64,000 nucleotides of DNA from Pseudomonas pisciculturae (GCF_015461805.1 NZ_JACVZE010000001.1:992001-1056000); one strand, 5' to 3'; positions 35,727 to 45,364 are shown, counted from the stretch's first letter. Numbers and translations: made by a program. Notes: generated by a model from the letters alone, not told the origin.

Positions 35727-36409
35727 CAAGGCTCCAGGGGGGCGACCATCAGGCCGGCTTCAAGACGGATGAGGCGTCGGCAGCGATGGGCCAGGCGCTC
35801 GTCATGGGTGACCAGCACCAGGGTCGTGCCGCTTTCTTTATTGAGTTCGAACAACAGGTCGCTAATGCGCTCGCCGGTATGGCTGTCGAGGTTGCCGGTG
35901 GGTTCGTCAGCAAACAGCACATCGGGTTCGGCCGCAAAAGCGCGGGCAATCGCCACCCGTTGCTGTTCACCACCGGAGAGTTGGCGCGGCGAATGGGTGA
36001 GGCGTTGGCCCAGGCCTACACGCTCAAGCAGGTGGCGAGCGCGTTCGCGGGCATCTTTGCGGCCGTCCAGCTCCAGCGGCAGCATGACGTTTTCCAGTGC
36101 GTTGAGGCTGTCGAGCAGTTGGAACGACTGGAATACGAAGCCCACGTGTTCGGCACGGATGCGTGCGCGCTGGTCTTCGTCGAGGCTGCTCAGCGCTTGC
36201 CCGGCGAGCGTGACTTCGCCGCTGCTGGGCAGGTCAAGGCCGGCCAGCAGGCCGAGGAGGGTGGATTTGCCTGAACCGGAGCTGCCGACGATAGCCAGGC
36301 TATCGCCCTTGTTCAGTTCCAGGCTCAGTTCGTGCAGGATAGTCAGTTCACCTTCCGCGCTGGGAACCACTTTGCTAAGGTTCCGCGCGGTGAGAATGCT
36401 TGCGCCCAT
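35726..36409 (-). CDS. ABC transporter ATP-binding protein, YbbA type
   Basis: The 227-residue ATPase of the LolD/MacB-like class has Walker A VGSSGSGKST, Q-loop VFQSF, signature LSGGEQQR, Walker B VLFADEP with GNLDSHTG, and H-loop VTHD; all canonical. It would power the neighbouring permease. Its stop codon overlaps the permease start, and its own start codon overlaps the divergent tesA region (CATG at 36407). I take MGASILT as the start because the longer frame to 36823 has no ATPase sequence. Confidence 0.9.
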   Translation of the reverse strand: MGASILTARNLSKVVPSAEGELTILHELSLELNKGDSLAIVGSSGSGKSTLLGLLAGLDLPSSGEVTLAGQALSSLDEDQRARIRAEHVGFVFQSFQLLDSLNALENVMLPLELDGRKDARERARHLLERVGLGQRLTHSPRQLSGGEQQRVAIARAFAAEPDVLFADEPTGNLDSHTGERISDLLFELNKESGTTLVLVTHDERLAHRCRRLIRLEAGLMVAPLEP

Positions 36410-36419
36410 GGAGAATCCG

Positions 36420-37025
36420 ATGCGAATGTGGTTTTTGAGTGCTGGCCTGGCCTTGATGTGCATGGCCCAGAACGCAGCGGCGGGTACAGTCCTGATCGTT
36501 GGCGATAGTATCAGTGCCGGTTTCGGCCTGGATACCCGCAAAGGGTGGGTAGCATTGCTGGAGCAACGGCTCAAGAACGAAGGTTTCGACGATAAAGTGG
36601 TCAATGCCTCTATCAGTGGCGACACCAGTGCCGGAGGCCTGGCGCGGCTGCCGGCGGCGCTTGCAGAGCATAAGCCGGACGTGGTGGTTATCGAGTTGGG
36701 CGGCAATGACGGGCTGCGCGGGCAACCGCCAGCGCAATTGAAACAAAATCTTGCGTCGATGATTGACCAGTCCAAGGCAGGCGGTGCCAAGGTGTTGCTG
36801 TTGGGTATGCAGTTGCCGCCCAATTATGGCCCGCGCTACACCACTGCGTTCGCCGAAATCTATGGCGTGCTGGCCAAGGAAAAAAACGTCCCGCTGGTAC
36901 CGTTTTTCCTGGAGGGCGTGGGCGGTCATCCGGAGCTGATGCAGGCTGATCAACTTCATCCTGCAGTCGGCGCCCAGGGCAAGTTGCTGGAAAATGTCTG
37001 GCCGACGCTAAAACCGCTGTTATGA
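36420..37025 (+). CDS. tesA: TesA, periplasmic multifunctional esterase/thioesterase
   Basis: The 201-residue SGNH hydrolase has a signal peptide (residues 1 to about 21, ending near NAAAG). Block I is VLIVGDSISAGFGL with the catalytic Ser, block III is ELGGNDGLRG and block V is DQLHP with the Asp-His pair. TesA enzymes hydrolyse acyl-CoAs, esters and lysophospholipids in the periplasm. I use the ATG at 36420, which follows GGAGAA; an upstream ATG at 36408 overlaps the divergent ybbA start. The same tesA-ybbA-ybbP layout exists in E. coli. Confidence 0.92.
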   Translation: MRMWFLSAGLALMCMAQNAAAGTVLIVGDSISAGFGLDTRKGWVALLEQRLKNEGFDDKVVNASISGDTSAGGLARLPAALAEHKPDVVVIELGGNDGLRGQPPAQLKQNLASMIDQSKAGGAKVLLLGMQLPPNYGPRYTTAFAEIYGVLAKEKNVPLVPFFLEGVGGHPELMQADQLHPAVGAQGKLLENVWPTLKPLL

Positions 37026-37083
37026 CGCTTTTCTACCGGCAGGCTTTCGGCTAAGGTGGCGCCCCCCCGATTTGGAGCCCCTG

Positions 37084-37377
37084 ATGTCGCGTCCTGCCTG
37101 GTCCCTGTTTAACTACCAACTGATCGAGCCGGACGAGCAGTTGGATTTGTTCGCCTGCCAGGAAGTGCGGGTGCATCTGGTCGCGCGTCAATTGGAACTG
37201 GGCGGCTCCATCGATCGCACGTTGTGCGGCACTTTACTGCCCGCCCAACCGCGGTGGTCGCGGGTTGACCGTTCGATTTTCCAGGACCAGCGCCTGTGCC
37301 CCCTGTGCCGGGCTATTCTCGAGTCCCAGAAGCGTGGCACGCCGCCGATCTGGCCGGAGCTGCGTTTCGAGTTGTAA
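37084..37377 (+). CDS. Conserved hypothetical protein, cysteine-containing
   Basis: The 97-residue protein starts MSRPAWSLFNYQLIEPDEQL. It has four cysteines (FACQ, TLCG and LCPLC) that could bind a metal. It may be a pseudomonad-specific protein; I do not recognise a domain. The ATG follows GGAG at 6 bp. A TTG at 37072 would add four residues. It lies between tesA and the L,D-transpeptidase gene on the same strand. Confidence 0.6.
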   Translation: MSRPAWSLFNYQLIEPDEQLDLFACQEVRVHLVARQLELGGSIDRTLCGTLLPAQPRWSRVDRSIFQDQRLCPLCRAILESQKRGTPPIWPELRFEL

Positions 37378-37450
37378 GGGGCAGCTAGAAGCGCGCTTCA
37401 CGTATACAATCGATTTTTACCTACCCGTCGTTATGCGAAGGATTTTCCGG

Positions 37451-38416
37451 ATGTTGTCGCGCCTCTCCGTCGTCACCTGCTGCCTGTCTCTCACTGCACT
37501 CTGTGCGGCTGGCGCCGCGTCAGCCTTGCAGTTGCCCTTGCCACCACCGGGTGAAGACATCGTCGGCCAGGTCCAGGTGATCAAGGCCAAGTACGAAGAC
37601 ACCTTTGCCGACCTGGGCACCACCTATGACTTGGGCTATTCGGAGATGGTCGCGGCCAACCCGGGTGTGGATGCCTGGTTGCCGGGGGCGGGCACCGAGA
37701 TCGTACTGCCGACGCGCTTCATCCTGCCGCCAGGCCCGCGCGAAGGTATTGTGATCAACCTTGCGGAATACCGGCTCTACTACTATCCCAAGGGCCAGAA
37801 CGTGGTCTACACCTTTCCGTTGGGAATCGGCCGTGAAGGCTGGGGCTCGCCCATCGCCCACACCAGCATCATCGCCAAGACACCCAACCCGACCTGGACC
37901 CCGCCTGCCTCGATCAAGGCCGAGCATGCTGCCAATGGCGACCCGCTGCCCAACGTGGTCCCGGCCGGCCCGAACAACCCCTTGGGTCCGTTCAAGTTCA
38001 CCCTGGGCACGCCGGGTTACCTGATCCATGGCTCCAACATGAAGTTCGGCATCGGCACTCGTACCAGCCATGGCTGCTTCCGCATGTTCAACAACAACGT
38101 GCTGGAAATGGCCGGCATGGTGCCAGTGGGCACATCGGTGCGAATCATCAGCGACGCCTACAAGTTCGGTCGCAGCGGCGGCAAGGTCTACCTCGAAGCG
38201 CACACACCGTTGAATGACGATGGCACACCGTCGGTGGTCGACAAGCACACGGCGGTGATTAACGCCTTGCTCAAGCGTGAAGACCTGGCCAATCAGCTGC
38301 GCGTGAACTGGGATCAAGTGCGTGATGTGGTTGCGGCCGAAGATGGCTTGCCGACTGAAATCGGCGTGCCGGGCGGGGCACCGATTGCCTCCAGCGCGCC
38401 GATCGACCTGCAATAG
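37451..38416 (+). CDS. L,D-transpeptidase with LysM-like N-terminal domain
   Basis: The 321-residue exported protein has a signal peptide (MLSRLSVVTCCLSLTALCAA) and a LysM-like peptidoglycan-binding segment (about 40-90, with TFADLGTTYDLGYSEMVAAN). The YkuD catalytic domain (about 97-235) contains the HGSN and SHGCFRMFN motifs; the Cys in SHGCFR is the nucleophile. It forms 3-3 cross-links in murein or anchors lipoprotein. Notably OprI, the likely target of anchoring, is nearby on the other strand. I chose the ATG at 37451 with AAGGA upstream, over 37433. Confidence 0.88.
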   Translation: MLSRLSVVTCCLSLTALCAAGAASALQLPLPPPGEDIVGQVQVIKAKYEDTFADLGTTYDLGYSEMVAANPGVDAWLPGAGTEIVLPTRFILPPGPREGIVINLAEYRLYYYPKGQNVVYTFPLGIGREGWGSPIAHTSIIAKTPNPTWTPPASIKAEHAANGDPLPNVVPAGPNNPLGPFKFTLGTPGYLIHGSNMKFGIGTRTSHGCFRMFNNNVLEMAGMVPVGTSVRIISDAYKFGRSGGKVYLEAHTPLNDDGTPSVVDKHTAVINALLKREDLANQLRVNWDQVRDVVAAEDGLPTEIGVPGGAPIASSAPIDLQ

Positions 38417-38428
38417 GGTCAAGACTAC

Positions 38429-38520
38429 TGTGGCGAGCAAGCTTGCTTGCGCTGGGGTGCGAAGCGCCCCCAAAAGCGGGGACTGCTGCGCAGTCAACGG
38501 GAGCAAGCTCCCTCGCCACA
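38429..38520. repeat. REP pair between L,D-transpeptidase and oprI
   Basis: TGTGGCGAGCAAGCTTGCTTG at the left is an imperfect partner of GGGAGCAAGCTCCCTCGCCA at the right, with an internal GGGGTGCGAAGCGCCCC hairpin. It is related to the repeat at 8684-8776 but the left arm has diverged. Confidence 0.75.
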
Positions 38521-38533
38521 GGAAATTCGGGCA

Positions 38534-38565
38534 ATAAAAAAGCCGACCCATAAATGGATCGGCTT
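38534..38565 (-). terminator. Rho-independent terminator of oprI
   Basis: On the minus strand AAGCCGATCC pairs with GGGTCGGCTT around a short AT-rich loop, with a TTTTTT run after. It sits 22 bp beyond the oprI stop codon. Confidence 0.85.
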
Positions 38566-38586
38566 GATAACAACCCCGAGGGATTA

Positions 38587-38838
38587 TTACTTGCGGCTAG
38601 CTTTTTCAAGCATACGCAGAGCGCGCTCGTTAGCTTCGTCAGCAGTCTGTTGTGCTTTTTGAGCAGCAGCCAGAGCTTCATCAGCTTTACGGTAGGCTTC
38701 GTCTGCACGAGCCTGGGAGCGAGCTGCTGCGTCTTCAGTTGCAGTCAGACGTGCTTCGGTTTCTTTGGAGACGCTGCTGCAACCGGTAGCCAGAACTGCG
38801 GCCAGAGCCAGTGCAGAGAATTTCAGAACGTTGTTCAT
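38587..38838 (-). CDS. oprI: OprI, major outer membrane lipoprotein (Lpp-like)
   Basis: The 83-residue protein begins [20 protein letters not shown], a lipoprotein signal with lipobox ATGC. The mature part is a heptad coiled coil ([18 protein letters not shown] ... [13 protein letters not shown]) ending EKASRK, where the terminal lysine is available for linkage to murein. It is the pseudomonad counterpart of Braun lipoprotein, abundant and anchored in the outer membrane. The ATG follows GAAGGGGAA. The codon choice is strongly biased towards efficient translation, as expected for a major protein. Confidence 0.95.
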   Translation of the reverse strand: MNNVLKFSALALAAVLATGCSSVSKETEARLTATEDAAARSQARADEAYRKADEALAAAQKAQQTADEANERALRMLEKASRK

Positions 38839-39450
38839 CGTGTTCCCCTTCAAGGACTTTCTATTAAATGGCTAGTTTCTCAGAGTGAGCTAATAGCCGG
38901 CGTACATACTACCCATTACTTGTAGTAAGTAAACTGACGTAGCGCAAGAAGCAAAAAAAATTCTCGCACCGAATCTATTTTGGCTAATCTTTTGAAGGTT
39001 TGTATAAAAACCGTTCAATTTTTTTCATTCAGGTGAACATTCGATCCGGGCTGAAAGGGCCGGCCCGCATGTGCTGGACGCAGTGCGCAGATCAATATTT
39101 ATATATCCATGCTGACACTTACGTTTGGTGTGGCTTTGCCGGCCCCAGCATCTTTTACGCATCTAGAGGTGACTTTAAGAGCGCCTGTTCGTCTCAAGGT
39201 TCAACTGCCGGCAATGTTCAGGCTTTCGATCCCCGGTTGATCGAGGCCCTTTCTATATCCACCTGTGGCAGGGGATGACGAGCGCGCCTTGAGCAATTTC
39301 AGGATTGGTGCCTACTATTCCCCCACGTGCAGGTGTGAGCGCTCAAGGTTTTCTCGTTGTCGAAACCGGCACGGGGTGGCGTAGATGTTCCTTCGCCGGA
39401 AAAACATCGGTAAGGTAGGGGTCAGAAACCAAGACCCGCGAGGAGTAGTG
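38839..39450. other. 612-bp non-coding gap between oprI and the GNAT gene
   Basis: The oprI promoter must lie in the first part, reading leftward; the sequence is AT-rich between about 38880 and 39020 (CAATATTTATATATCC lies at about 39090-39105). An 8-bp inverted pair, CCTTGAGC at 39287-39294 and GCTCAAGG at 39341-39348, is separated by 46 bp. A short reading frame at 39000-39278 has no ribosome site. Otherwise I see no gene or repeat. Confidence 0.5.
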
Positions 39451-39732
39451 ATGAGCGAGGCGTTGTCCATCCACCATGACCAGGCTGGTCATCAGTTCGA
39501 GACCAATGTGGACGGTCATCGTGCCTATCTGACCTATATGGACCTCGGTAAACAGACCCTGGATATCTATCGGACCTTCGTGCCCAATGCACTGCGCGGT
39601 CGTGGTATTGCGGCGGCGTTGACCGAAGAAGCCCTGAAGTTTGCCGATGAGGCTGGCTACACGGTGATCCCGTCCTGCTCCTATGTCGAACGCTACATGG
39701 AGCGCCATCAGCGCCATGCCGCGAAGCTGTAA
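39451..39732 (+). CDS. Small GNAT-family N-acetyltransferase-like protein
   Basis: The 93-residue protein is of the short GNAT type (PF14542-like), with the acetyl-CoA loop ALRGRGIAAALTEEALKFAD and the C-terminal IPSCSYVERYMERHQRHA motif. The family acetylates unknown substrates. The ATG follows GAGGAG. It has its own terminator at 39752-39781, shared with the convergent DAHP synthase gene. Confidence 0.85.
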   Translation: MSEALSIHHDQAGHQFETNVDGHRAYLTYMDLGKQTLDIYRTFVPNALRGRGIAAALTEEALKFADEAGYTVIPSCSYVERYMERHQRHAAKL

Positions 39733-39751
39733 GGCATAAAACCGCAGCATG

Positions 39752-39781
39752 AAAAACGCCGGGCTTAGCCCGGCGTTTTTG
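39752..39781. terminator. Bidirectional terminator
   Basis: AAAAACGCCGGGC and GCCCGGCGTTTTT form a 13-bp stem around a three-base loop, with runs of A and T on each side. It separates the convergent GNAT and DAHP synthase genes. Confidence 0.9.
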
Positions 39782-39797
39782 TGTGCGCAATACGGTG

Positions 39798-40874
39798 TCA
39801 GGTGCGTTTGCGGGTAGGCAATACGTCCTTGAGCTTGGCGTGCATGCTGCGCAGGGTGTTTTCGGTGGCCGCCCAGTCGATGCAGGCATCGGTGATCGAC
39901 ACGCCGTACTGCAAGTCGGCCAGGTCTTTTGGAATCGCCTGGCAACCCCAGTTCAGATGGCTCTCGACCATCAAGCCGATAATCGACTGGTTGCCTTCCA
40001 GGATCTGGTTGGCGACGTTTTCCATCACCAGCGGTTGCAGGGCCGGGTCTTTGTTGGAGTTGGCGTGGCTGCAGTCGACCATGATGTTCGGCTTGATCTT
40101 GGCCTTGTTCAGCGCCTGCTCGCACAGGGCAACGCTGACCGAATCATAGTTGGGCTTGCCGTTGCCGCCACGCAGCACCACGTGACCGTAGGCGTTGCCC
40201 TTGGTGGTGACGATAGAGACGCCACCTTCCTGGTTGATGCCCAGGAAACGGTGCGGGCTGGAGACCGATTGCAGCGCGTTGATCGCCACGGTCAGGCCGC
40301 CGTCGGTGCCGTTCTTGAAGCCCACGGCCGAAGACAAGCCGGACGCCATCTCACGGTGAGTTTGGGATTCAGTGGTGCGCGCGCCAATGGCAGACCAGCT
40401 GATCAGGTCCTGCAAATATTGCGGGGAGATCGGGTCCAGCGCTTCGGTGGCGGTGGGCAGGCCCATTTCGGCCAGGTCCAGCAGCAACTGACGACCGATG
40501 TGCAAGCCGTCCTGGATCTTGAACGAGTCATCCAGGTACGGATCGTTGATCAAGCCTTTCCAGCCAACGGTAGTGCGCGGCTTCTCGAAATAGACGCGCA
40601 TCACCAGGTACAAGGTGTCCGACACTTCCGCGGCCAGCACCTTGAGGCGCTCGGCGTATTCGTGGGCAGCCTTGAGATCGTGGATCGAGCAAGGCCCGAT
40701 AACGACGAAGAGGCGGTGGTCGGTGCCGTCGAGAATCTCGCGGATAACTTCGCGGCCCTTGGTGACGGTCTGCAGGGCAGCGTCGCTCAGGGGGATTTCG
40801 CGCTTGAGCTGATCAGGTGTGATCAGCGTCTCGTTGGATTCGACGTTTAGGTCATTGATCGGTAAATCAGCCAT
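39798..40874 (-). CDS. Class I 3-deoxy-7-phosphoheptulonate (DAHP) synthase
   Basis: The 358-residue protein begins MADLPINDLNVESNETLITP and has the class I (AroF/G/H) motifs VVIGPCSIHDLKAAHEYA, EKPRTTVGWKGLINDP, FKNGTDGGLTVAINA and MVDCSHANSNKD. It condenses phosphoenolpyruvate with erythrose 4-phosphate, the first step of the shikimate pathway. The inhibitor (Phe, Tyr or Trp) cannot be read. I start at MADLP, since the extra 41 codons upstream lack homology. A class II DAHP synthase is encoded at 53858-55204. Confidence 0.94.
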   Translation of the reverse strand: MADLPINDLNVESNETLITPDQLKREIPLSDAALQTVTKGREVIREILDGTDHRLFVVIGPCSIHDLKAAHEYAERLKVLAAEVSDTLYLVMRVYFEKPRTTVGWKGLINDPYLDDSFKIQDGLHIGRQLLLDLAEMGLPTATEALDPISPQYLQDLISWSAIGARTTESQTHREMASGLSSAVGFKNGTDGGLTVAINALQSVSSPHRFLGINQEGGVSIVTTKGNAYGHVVLRGGNGKPNYDSVSVALCEQALNKAKIKPNIMVDCSHANSNKDPALQPLVMENVANQILEGNQSIIGLMVESHLNWGCQAIPKDLADLQYGVSITDACIDWAATENTLRSMHAKLKDVLPTRKRT

Positions 40875-41005
40875 CGTGTTACTCGTCAGGGTCACGGGTG
40901 CCGGCCGCCAGCCATCCCCGTGCGGCGGAGCACAGCATGATTTGAATGCAGGGGGGAGGAACCTTAGCGCGTAACACGGGCCCGCGACAATGGGCAAAGC
41001 CCGCT

Positions 41006-41440
41006 TTAATCCAGTGCTGGCGCCACAAAGGCTTCATGGGAGAACTCGACGGCATGGCGCGACACCCACTCGCGCGCCAGGGCTTCGAATTGCGCAGGTG
41101 TCGGTTGGGCGTCTTCGTGCTGGCGGCAGTAGCGCTCTATCCTGCATGCTTGCTCACCCATACGTGCACCGAACAGTGCATGTTCATCGGTAAACGAGAT
41201 GCCGATGCGGTAGCCGTTTTCAGCCTTGCGGCACCACGCTACGTAGCCTGGATAACGGGCGGTTGGCCCAAGGGATGGGATCTGCAGATCAACCGCCGTA
41301 CCCTGGCGCCAGGCGCGCGGCCAGTGGCAAGCGATGCCGCCCAGGCCGTGAGTGAGCAGGCGTTGACGCGGGATGGCGGGAGAGGGGCGTTGGATTAACT
41401 CGACAGCGACATCATCAGGGTGAGGTAAAAAACGACCCAT
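41006..41440 (-). CDS. PilZ domain-containing protein
   Basis: The 144-residue protein starts MGRFLPHPDDVAVELIQRPS. A PilZ-like beta-barrel (about 10-100) reads RQRLLTHGLGGIACHWPRAW, then YRIGISFTDEHALFGARM. The RxxxR and D/NxSxxG pattern for cyclic-di-GMP binding is partial: LTHGLGGI replaces the usual D-x-S-x-x-G, so c-di-GMP binding is uncertain. The start codon shares CATG (41438-41441) with the divergent thioredoxin-like gene. A longer frame upstream is ignored because it runs through that gene. Confidence 0.75.
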   Translation of the reverse strand: MGRFLPHPDDVAVELIQRPSPAIPRQRLLTHGLGGIACHWPRAWRQGTAVDLQIPSLGPTARYPGYVAWCRKAENGYRIGISFTDEHALFGARMGEQACRIERYCRQHEDAQPTPAQFEALAREWVSRHAVEFSHEAFVAPALD

Positions 41441-41825
41441 GTACACGGACTCCGAGCACCGTTCTGTTGACGGCGGTGGCAGCAGTATAGTGAAGGAACT
41501 GGAATTGACCGACCTGGATATTGACCAGCAATTGCTGGGATTGCCAGGTATTTCGCTGGTGGTCTTCACAAGCGTGGGCTGCTCCAGCTGCCGTTGGGCA
41601 CGCCAACAGGTGCCGGCTTGGCCGTTGCCGGTGGACCGCGTGTGCTGGGTGGATGCCGGGCACAACGGCGGCGCTGTCGAACGCTACCAGATCTTTCATT
41701 TGCCCGCGTTGTTTGTGGTGTGCGAGGGTCAGTTCCTCGGGCAAATACAGACACGTCTTACGCTAGCCGACGTGACCGGCGCGATTAATCTAGCGCTCAC
41801 CCGCACTCCAGAGGATCTGCCATGA
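41439..41825 (+). CDS. Thioredoxin-like protein with CSSC motif
   Basis: The 128-residue protein has a thioredoxin fold with the active-site motif FTSVGCSSCRWARQQ (Cys-Ser-Ser-Cys), a cis-Pro in FHLPALFVV, and no signal peptide. It likely serves cytoplasmic thiol chemistry, but the partner is unknown. The start is uncertain: the ATG at 41439 overlaps the divergent PilZ start and has only weak Shine-Dalgarno; a GTG at 41490 would place the start just before the fold. It overlaps the following gene by ATGA at 41822-41825. Confidence 0.75.
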   Translation: MYTDSEHRSVDGGGSSIVKELELTDLDIDQQLLGLPGISLVVFTSVGCSSCRWARQQVPAWPLPVDRVCWVDAGHNGGAVERYQIFHLPALFVVCEGQFLGQIQTRLTLADVTGAINLALTRTPEDLP

Positions 41826-42775
41826 CAGTACAGTCGCCACGCATTGGCATTATCGGCACCGGCGCCATCGGGGGTTTTTACGGCGTGATGCTGGCGCGCG
41901 CCGGTTTCGACGTGCACTTTTTGTTGCGCAGTGAGTACGCGGCGGTCAGCGAGCGCGGCTTGCATGTCAACAGCGCGGTGCATGGCCCTTTGCACCTGCA
42001 CCCGGTGCAAGCCTATGCCCGCGCCGCTGATATGCCGGCGTGTGATTGGTTGCTTGTGGGTACCAAGTCCACCGGTAACGTAGAGCTTGCGCCCACCATC
42101 GCCCAACTCGCGGCGCCGGACGCCAAGATCGTGTTGCTGCAAAACGGTCTGGATGTTGAGGACAGCTTGCGCGAGCACCTGCCAGCGTCGCTGCACCTGC
42201 TGGGCGGGCTCTGCTACATCGGCGTGCATCGCTCTGCGCCCGGCGTGGTCGAACATCAGGCTTTGGGCCGGGTTAACCTGGGATACCACAGCGGCACGGC
42301 GGCTAATGATGAAGCGCTTCAGAAGGTGATTGTCGAAGCCGGCGCCGCGCTGTTTCATAAGGCAGGCATCGAATCTCAGGCCATGGCCAACGTGCACCTG
42401 GCCCGCTGGCACAAGCTGGTGTGGAACGTGCCCTACAACGGCCTCTCTGTACTCTTGGGCACCGGTACTACGGCGATGATGGCGGACGAGTCCAGCCGTG
42501 AATTGATCCAGGCGCTGATGGCCGAAGTGGTGCAGGGCGCCCATGCCTGTGGTCACGAGATTCCCGCCAGCTACGCCCAGCAGATGTTCGCCATGACTGA
42601 AACCATGGACGACTACCTGCCCAGCATGTACCACGACCACATTCATAAACGCCCGCTGGAACTGGCAGCGATCTACGCACGGCCTTTAGCTGCCGCCAAG
42701 GCAGCGGGCTGTGAATTACCGAGCATGCAGGCGCTGTACCAGGCCTTGAGTTTTATTGATCGGCATAACCGCTGA
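41822..42775 (+). CDS. Putative 2-dehydropantoate 2-reductase (PanE-like)
   Basis: The 317-residue protein has a Rossmann start RIGIIGTGAIGGFYGVMLAR (NADP-binding GxGAIG) and a C-terminal helical domain (about 185-315) with HKLVWNVPYNGLSVLLG. This includes the ketopantoate-reductase Lys and Asn region. It would reduce 2-dehydropantoate to pantoate, but several paralogues of the family exist and the true substrate is not proven. It is translationally coupled to the thioredoxin-like gene (ATGA) and followed closely by the 5'-nucleotidase gene. Confidence 0.82.
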   Translation: MTVQSPRIGIIGTGAIGGFYGVMLARAGFDVHFLLRSEYAAVSERGLHVNSAVHGPLHLHPVQAYARAADMPACDWLLVGTKSTGNVELAPTIAQLAAPDAKIVLLQNGLDVEDSLREHLPASLHLLGGLCYIGVHRSAPGVVEHQALGRVNLGYHSGTAANDEALQKVIVEAGAALFHKAGIESQAMANVHLARWHKLVWNVPYNGLSVLLGTGTTAMMADESSRELIQALMAEVVQGAHACGHEIPASYAQQMFAMTETMDDYLPSMYHDHIHKRPLELAAIYARPLAAAKAAGCELPSMQALYQALSFIDRHNR

Positions 42776-42791
42776 GTCGAGGGGCATATTT

Positions 42792-43709
42792 ATGGCAAAG
42801 GGATTGGGCGACAAATTGGTGCTGGCGATTTCTTCGAGCGCGCTGTTCGATCTAAGCGACAGCCACAAGGTTTACCTGGCCCAAGGCGTCGAGGCCTACC
42901 GCAAATACCAGATCGAACATGAGGAAGAGATTCTCGAGACCGGCGATGCTTTTGCACTGGTCAAAAAGTTGCTGAGCCTTAATGCCAGCCTGGGCCGGGC
43001 CCGCGTTGAAGTGGTGCTGGTATCGCGCAACAGTGCGGACACGGGTTTGCGGGTGTTTAACTCGATCCAGCATTACGGCTTGGATATTTCCCGCGCCGCT
43101 TTTGTAGGAGGGCGTAGTCCTTATCCTTATTTGGCGGCCTTTGGTTGCCATCTGTTTCTTTCGACCCATGCTGAAGATGTACGCAGTGCCCTCGATGCTG
43201 GTTTTGCCGCGGCGACGATTTTGTCGGGCGGCCCAAATCGGGCCTCCAGCGATGAACTGCGGATTGCCTTTGACGGTGACGCGGTGCTGTTCTCCGATGA
43301 GTCTGAGCGCGTGTATCAGGCTGGCGGGTTGGAAGCGTTCCAGGCCAGCGAGCGGGAGTCGGCGCGCCAGCCGTTGCATGGCGGCCCTTTCAAAGGCTTC
43401 CTGGCGGCGCTCAATCTGCTGCAACGAGAGTTTGCGCACGACCAATGCCCGATCCGCACTGCGTTGGTTACCGCTCGTTCGGCACCGTCCCACGAGCGGG
43501 TGATCCGCACCTTGCGCGAGTGGGATATTCGACTGGACGAGTCGTTGTTTCTCGGTGGGCTGGAGAAGTCCGCGTTTCTCGAAGCCTTCGCCGCCGATGT
43601 GTTTTTCGATGACCAGGCCGGTCATTGCGAAAAGGCCAGGGAAGTCGTGGCCACCGGACACGTGCCCCACGGTATCAGTAATGAGGTCAGGGTTCAGTCT
43701 GAGAGCTAA
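42792..43709 (+). CDS. Cytosolic 5'-nucleotidase family protein
   Basis: The 305-residue protein begins MAKGLGDKLVLAISSSALFD and belongs to the 5'-nucleotidase family PF06189, with HAD-like parts: LAISSSALFDLSD at the start, EVVLVSRNSADTG in the middle and LFLGGLEKSAFLEAFAADVFFDDQ near the end. The catalytic Asp of the usual DxDxT is replaced by Ser (SSSALF) as in the family. It would dephosphorylate nucleoside monophosphates. The ATG follows GAGGGG. Two methionines upstream are ignored since they lack a ribosome site. Confidence 0.85.
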   Translation: MAKGLGDKLVLAISSSALFDLSDSHKVYLAQGVEAYRKYQIEHEEEILETGDAFALVKKLLSLNASLGRARVEVVLVSRNSADTGLRVFNSIQHYGLDISRAAFVGGRSPYPYLAAFGCHLFLSTHAEDVRSALDAGFAAATILSGGPNRASSDELRIAFDGDAVLFSDESERVYQAGGLEAFQASERESARQPLHGGPFKGFLAALNLLQREFAHDQCPIRTALVTARSAPSHERVIRTLREWDIRLDESLFLGGLEKSAFLEAFAADVFFDDQAGHCEKAREVVATGHVPHGISNEVRVQSES

Positions 43710-43780
43710 GTCAGTCGAAGTCAGCGAGGCGCTGCTAAGCTCATTTCATCTCCGCCATCCTGGCAGTTTCAGGGGGTTCT

Positions 43781-44281
43781 ATGATTCGTTCGATGTTGTA
43801 CGCCACAGACTTGGGTCTTTACGCGCCTTATGTAATGCAGCATGCACTGGCGCTGGCGCGAACGTTCAAGGCGGACCTGTATGTGATTCACGTCGTCGAG
43901 CCCATCGGGCTGTTCGCCGAATCGGTGTTACAAAGCTACCTTGATGAGAAGGCTTTGAGCGAATGGCAGAGCCAGGGGTTGACCACCGTGATGGCAACCA
44001 TCGAACAGCGGGTGCTGGACAGTTTTCGTGAGGAATTGGGGGACGAGGAGCAGGACCTGAAGTTGATTCGCTCGGTACGGGTGATCCAGGGGGACCCCTG
44101 CGAGGTGATTCTCGACCAGATGCGCAAACTGTCCGTAGACCTGCTTATTGTCGGCAGTCATAGCCATGCAACCGCAGCGGCCACGCCGCTTGGGCGCACC
44201 GCTGCTCGGGTGCTGCAGTTGTCTACGGTGCCGGTTTACCTGGTGCCCTCGCTACAACGTCGACGCAGTGATGACGTGTGA
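43781..44281 (+). CDS. Universal stress protein (UspA family)
   Basis: The 166-residue protein starts MIRSMLYATDLGLYAPYVMQ. It has the alpha/beta USP fold with the ATP-binding end pattern LLIVGSHSHATAAATPLGRTA and VLQLSTVPVYLVPS. Such proteins rise under stress and some bind ATP. The function here is not specified. The ATG follows AGGGGG. It lies between the nucleotidase gene and cysB, with a 104-bp AT-rich gap before cysB. Confidence 0.9.
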   Translation: MIRSMLYATDLGLYAPYVMQHALALARTFKADLYVIHVVEPIGLFAESVLQSYLDEKALSEWQSQGLTTVMATIEQRVLDSFREELGDEEQDLKLIRSVRVIQGDPCEVILDQMRKLSVDLLIVGSHSHATAAATPLGRTAARVLQLSTVPVYLVPSLQRRRSDDV

Positions 44282-44376
44282 TGGTTAGAAAACGATAAAA
44301 AGTTCTAGATTTATCCATCGAACCTTTAATATAGTTATATACCGTCGCTGATACCCGTGGCGTCTATCTGCTTTGA

Positions 44377-45360
<984 letters not shown>

Positions 45361-45364
45361 GTGC

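Noticed and set aside
39000..39278. 92-residue frame in the oprI upstream gap
   Set aside because: No ribosome binding site, atypical codon use and no homology that I can see.
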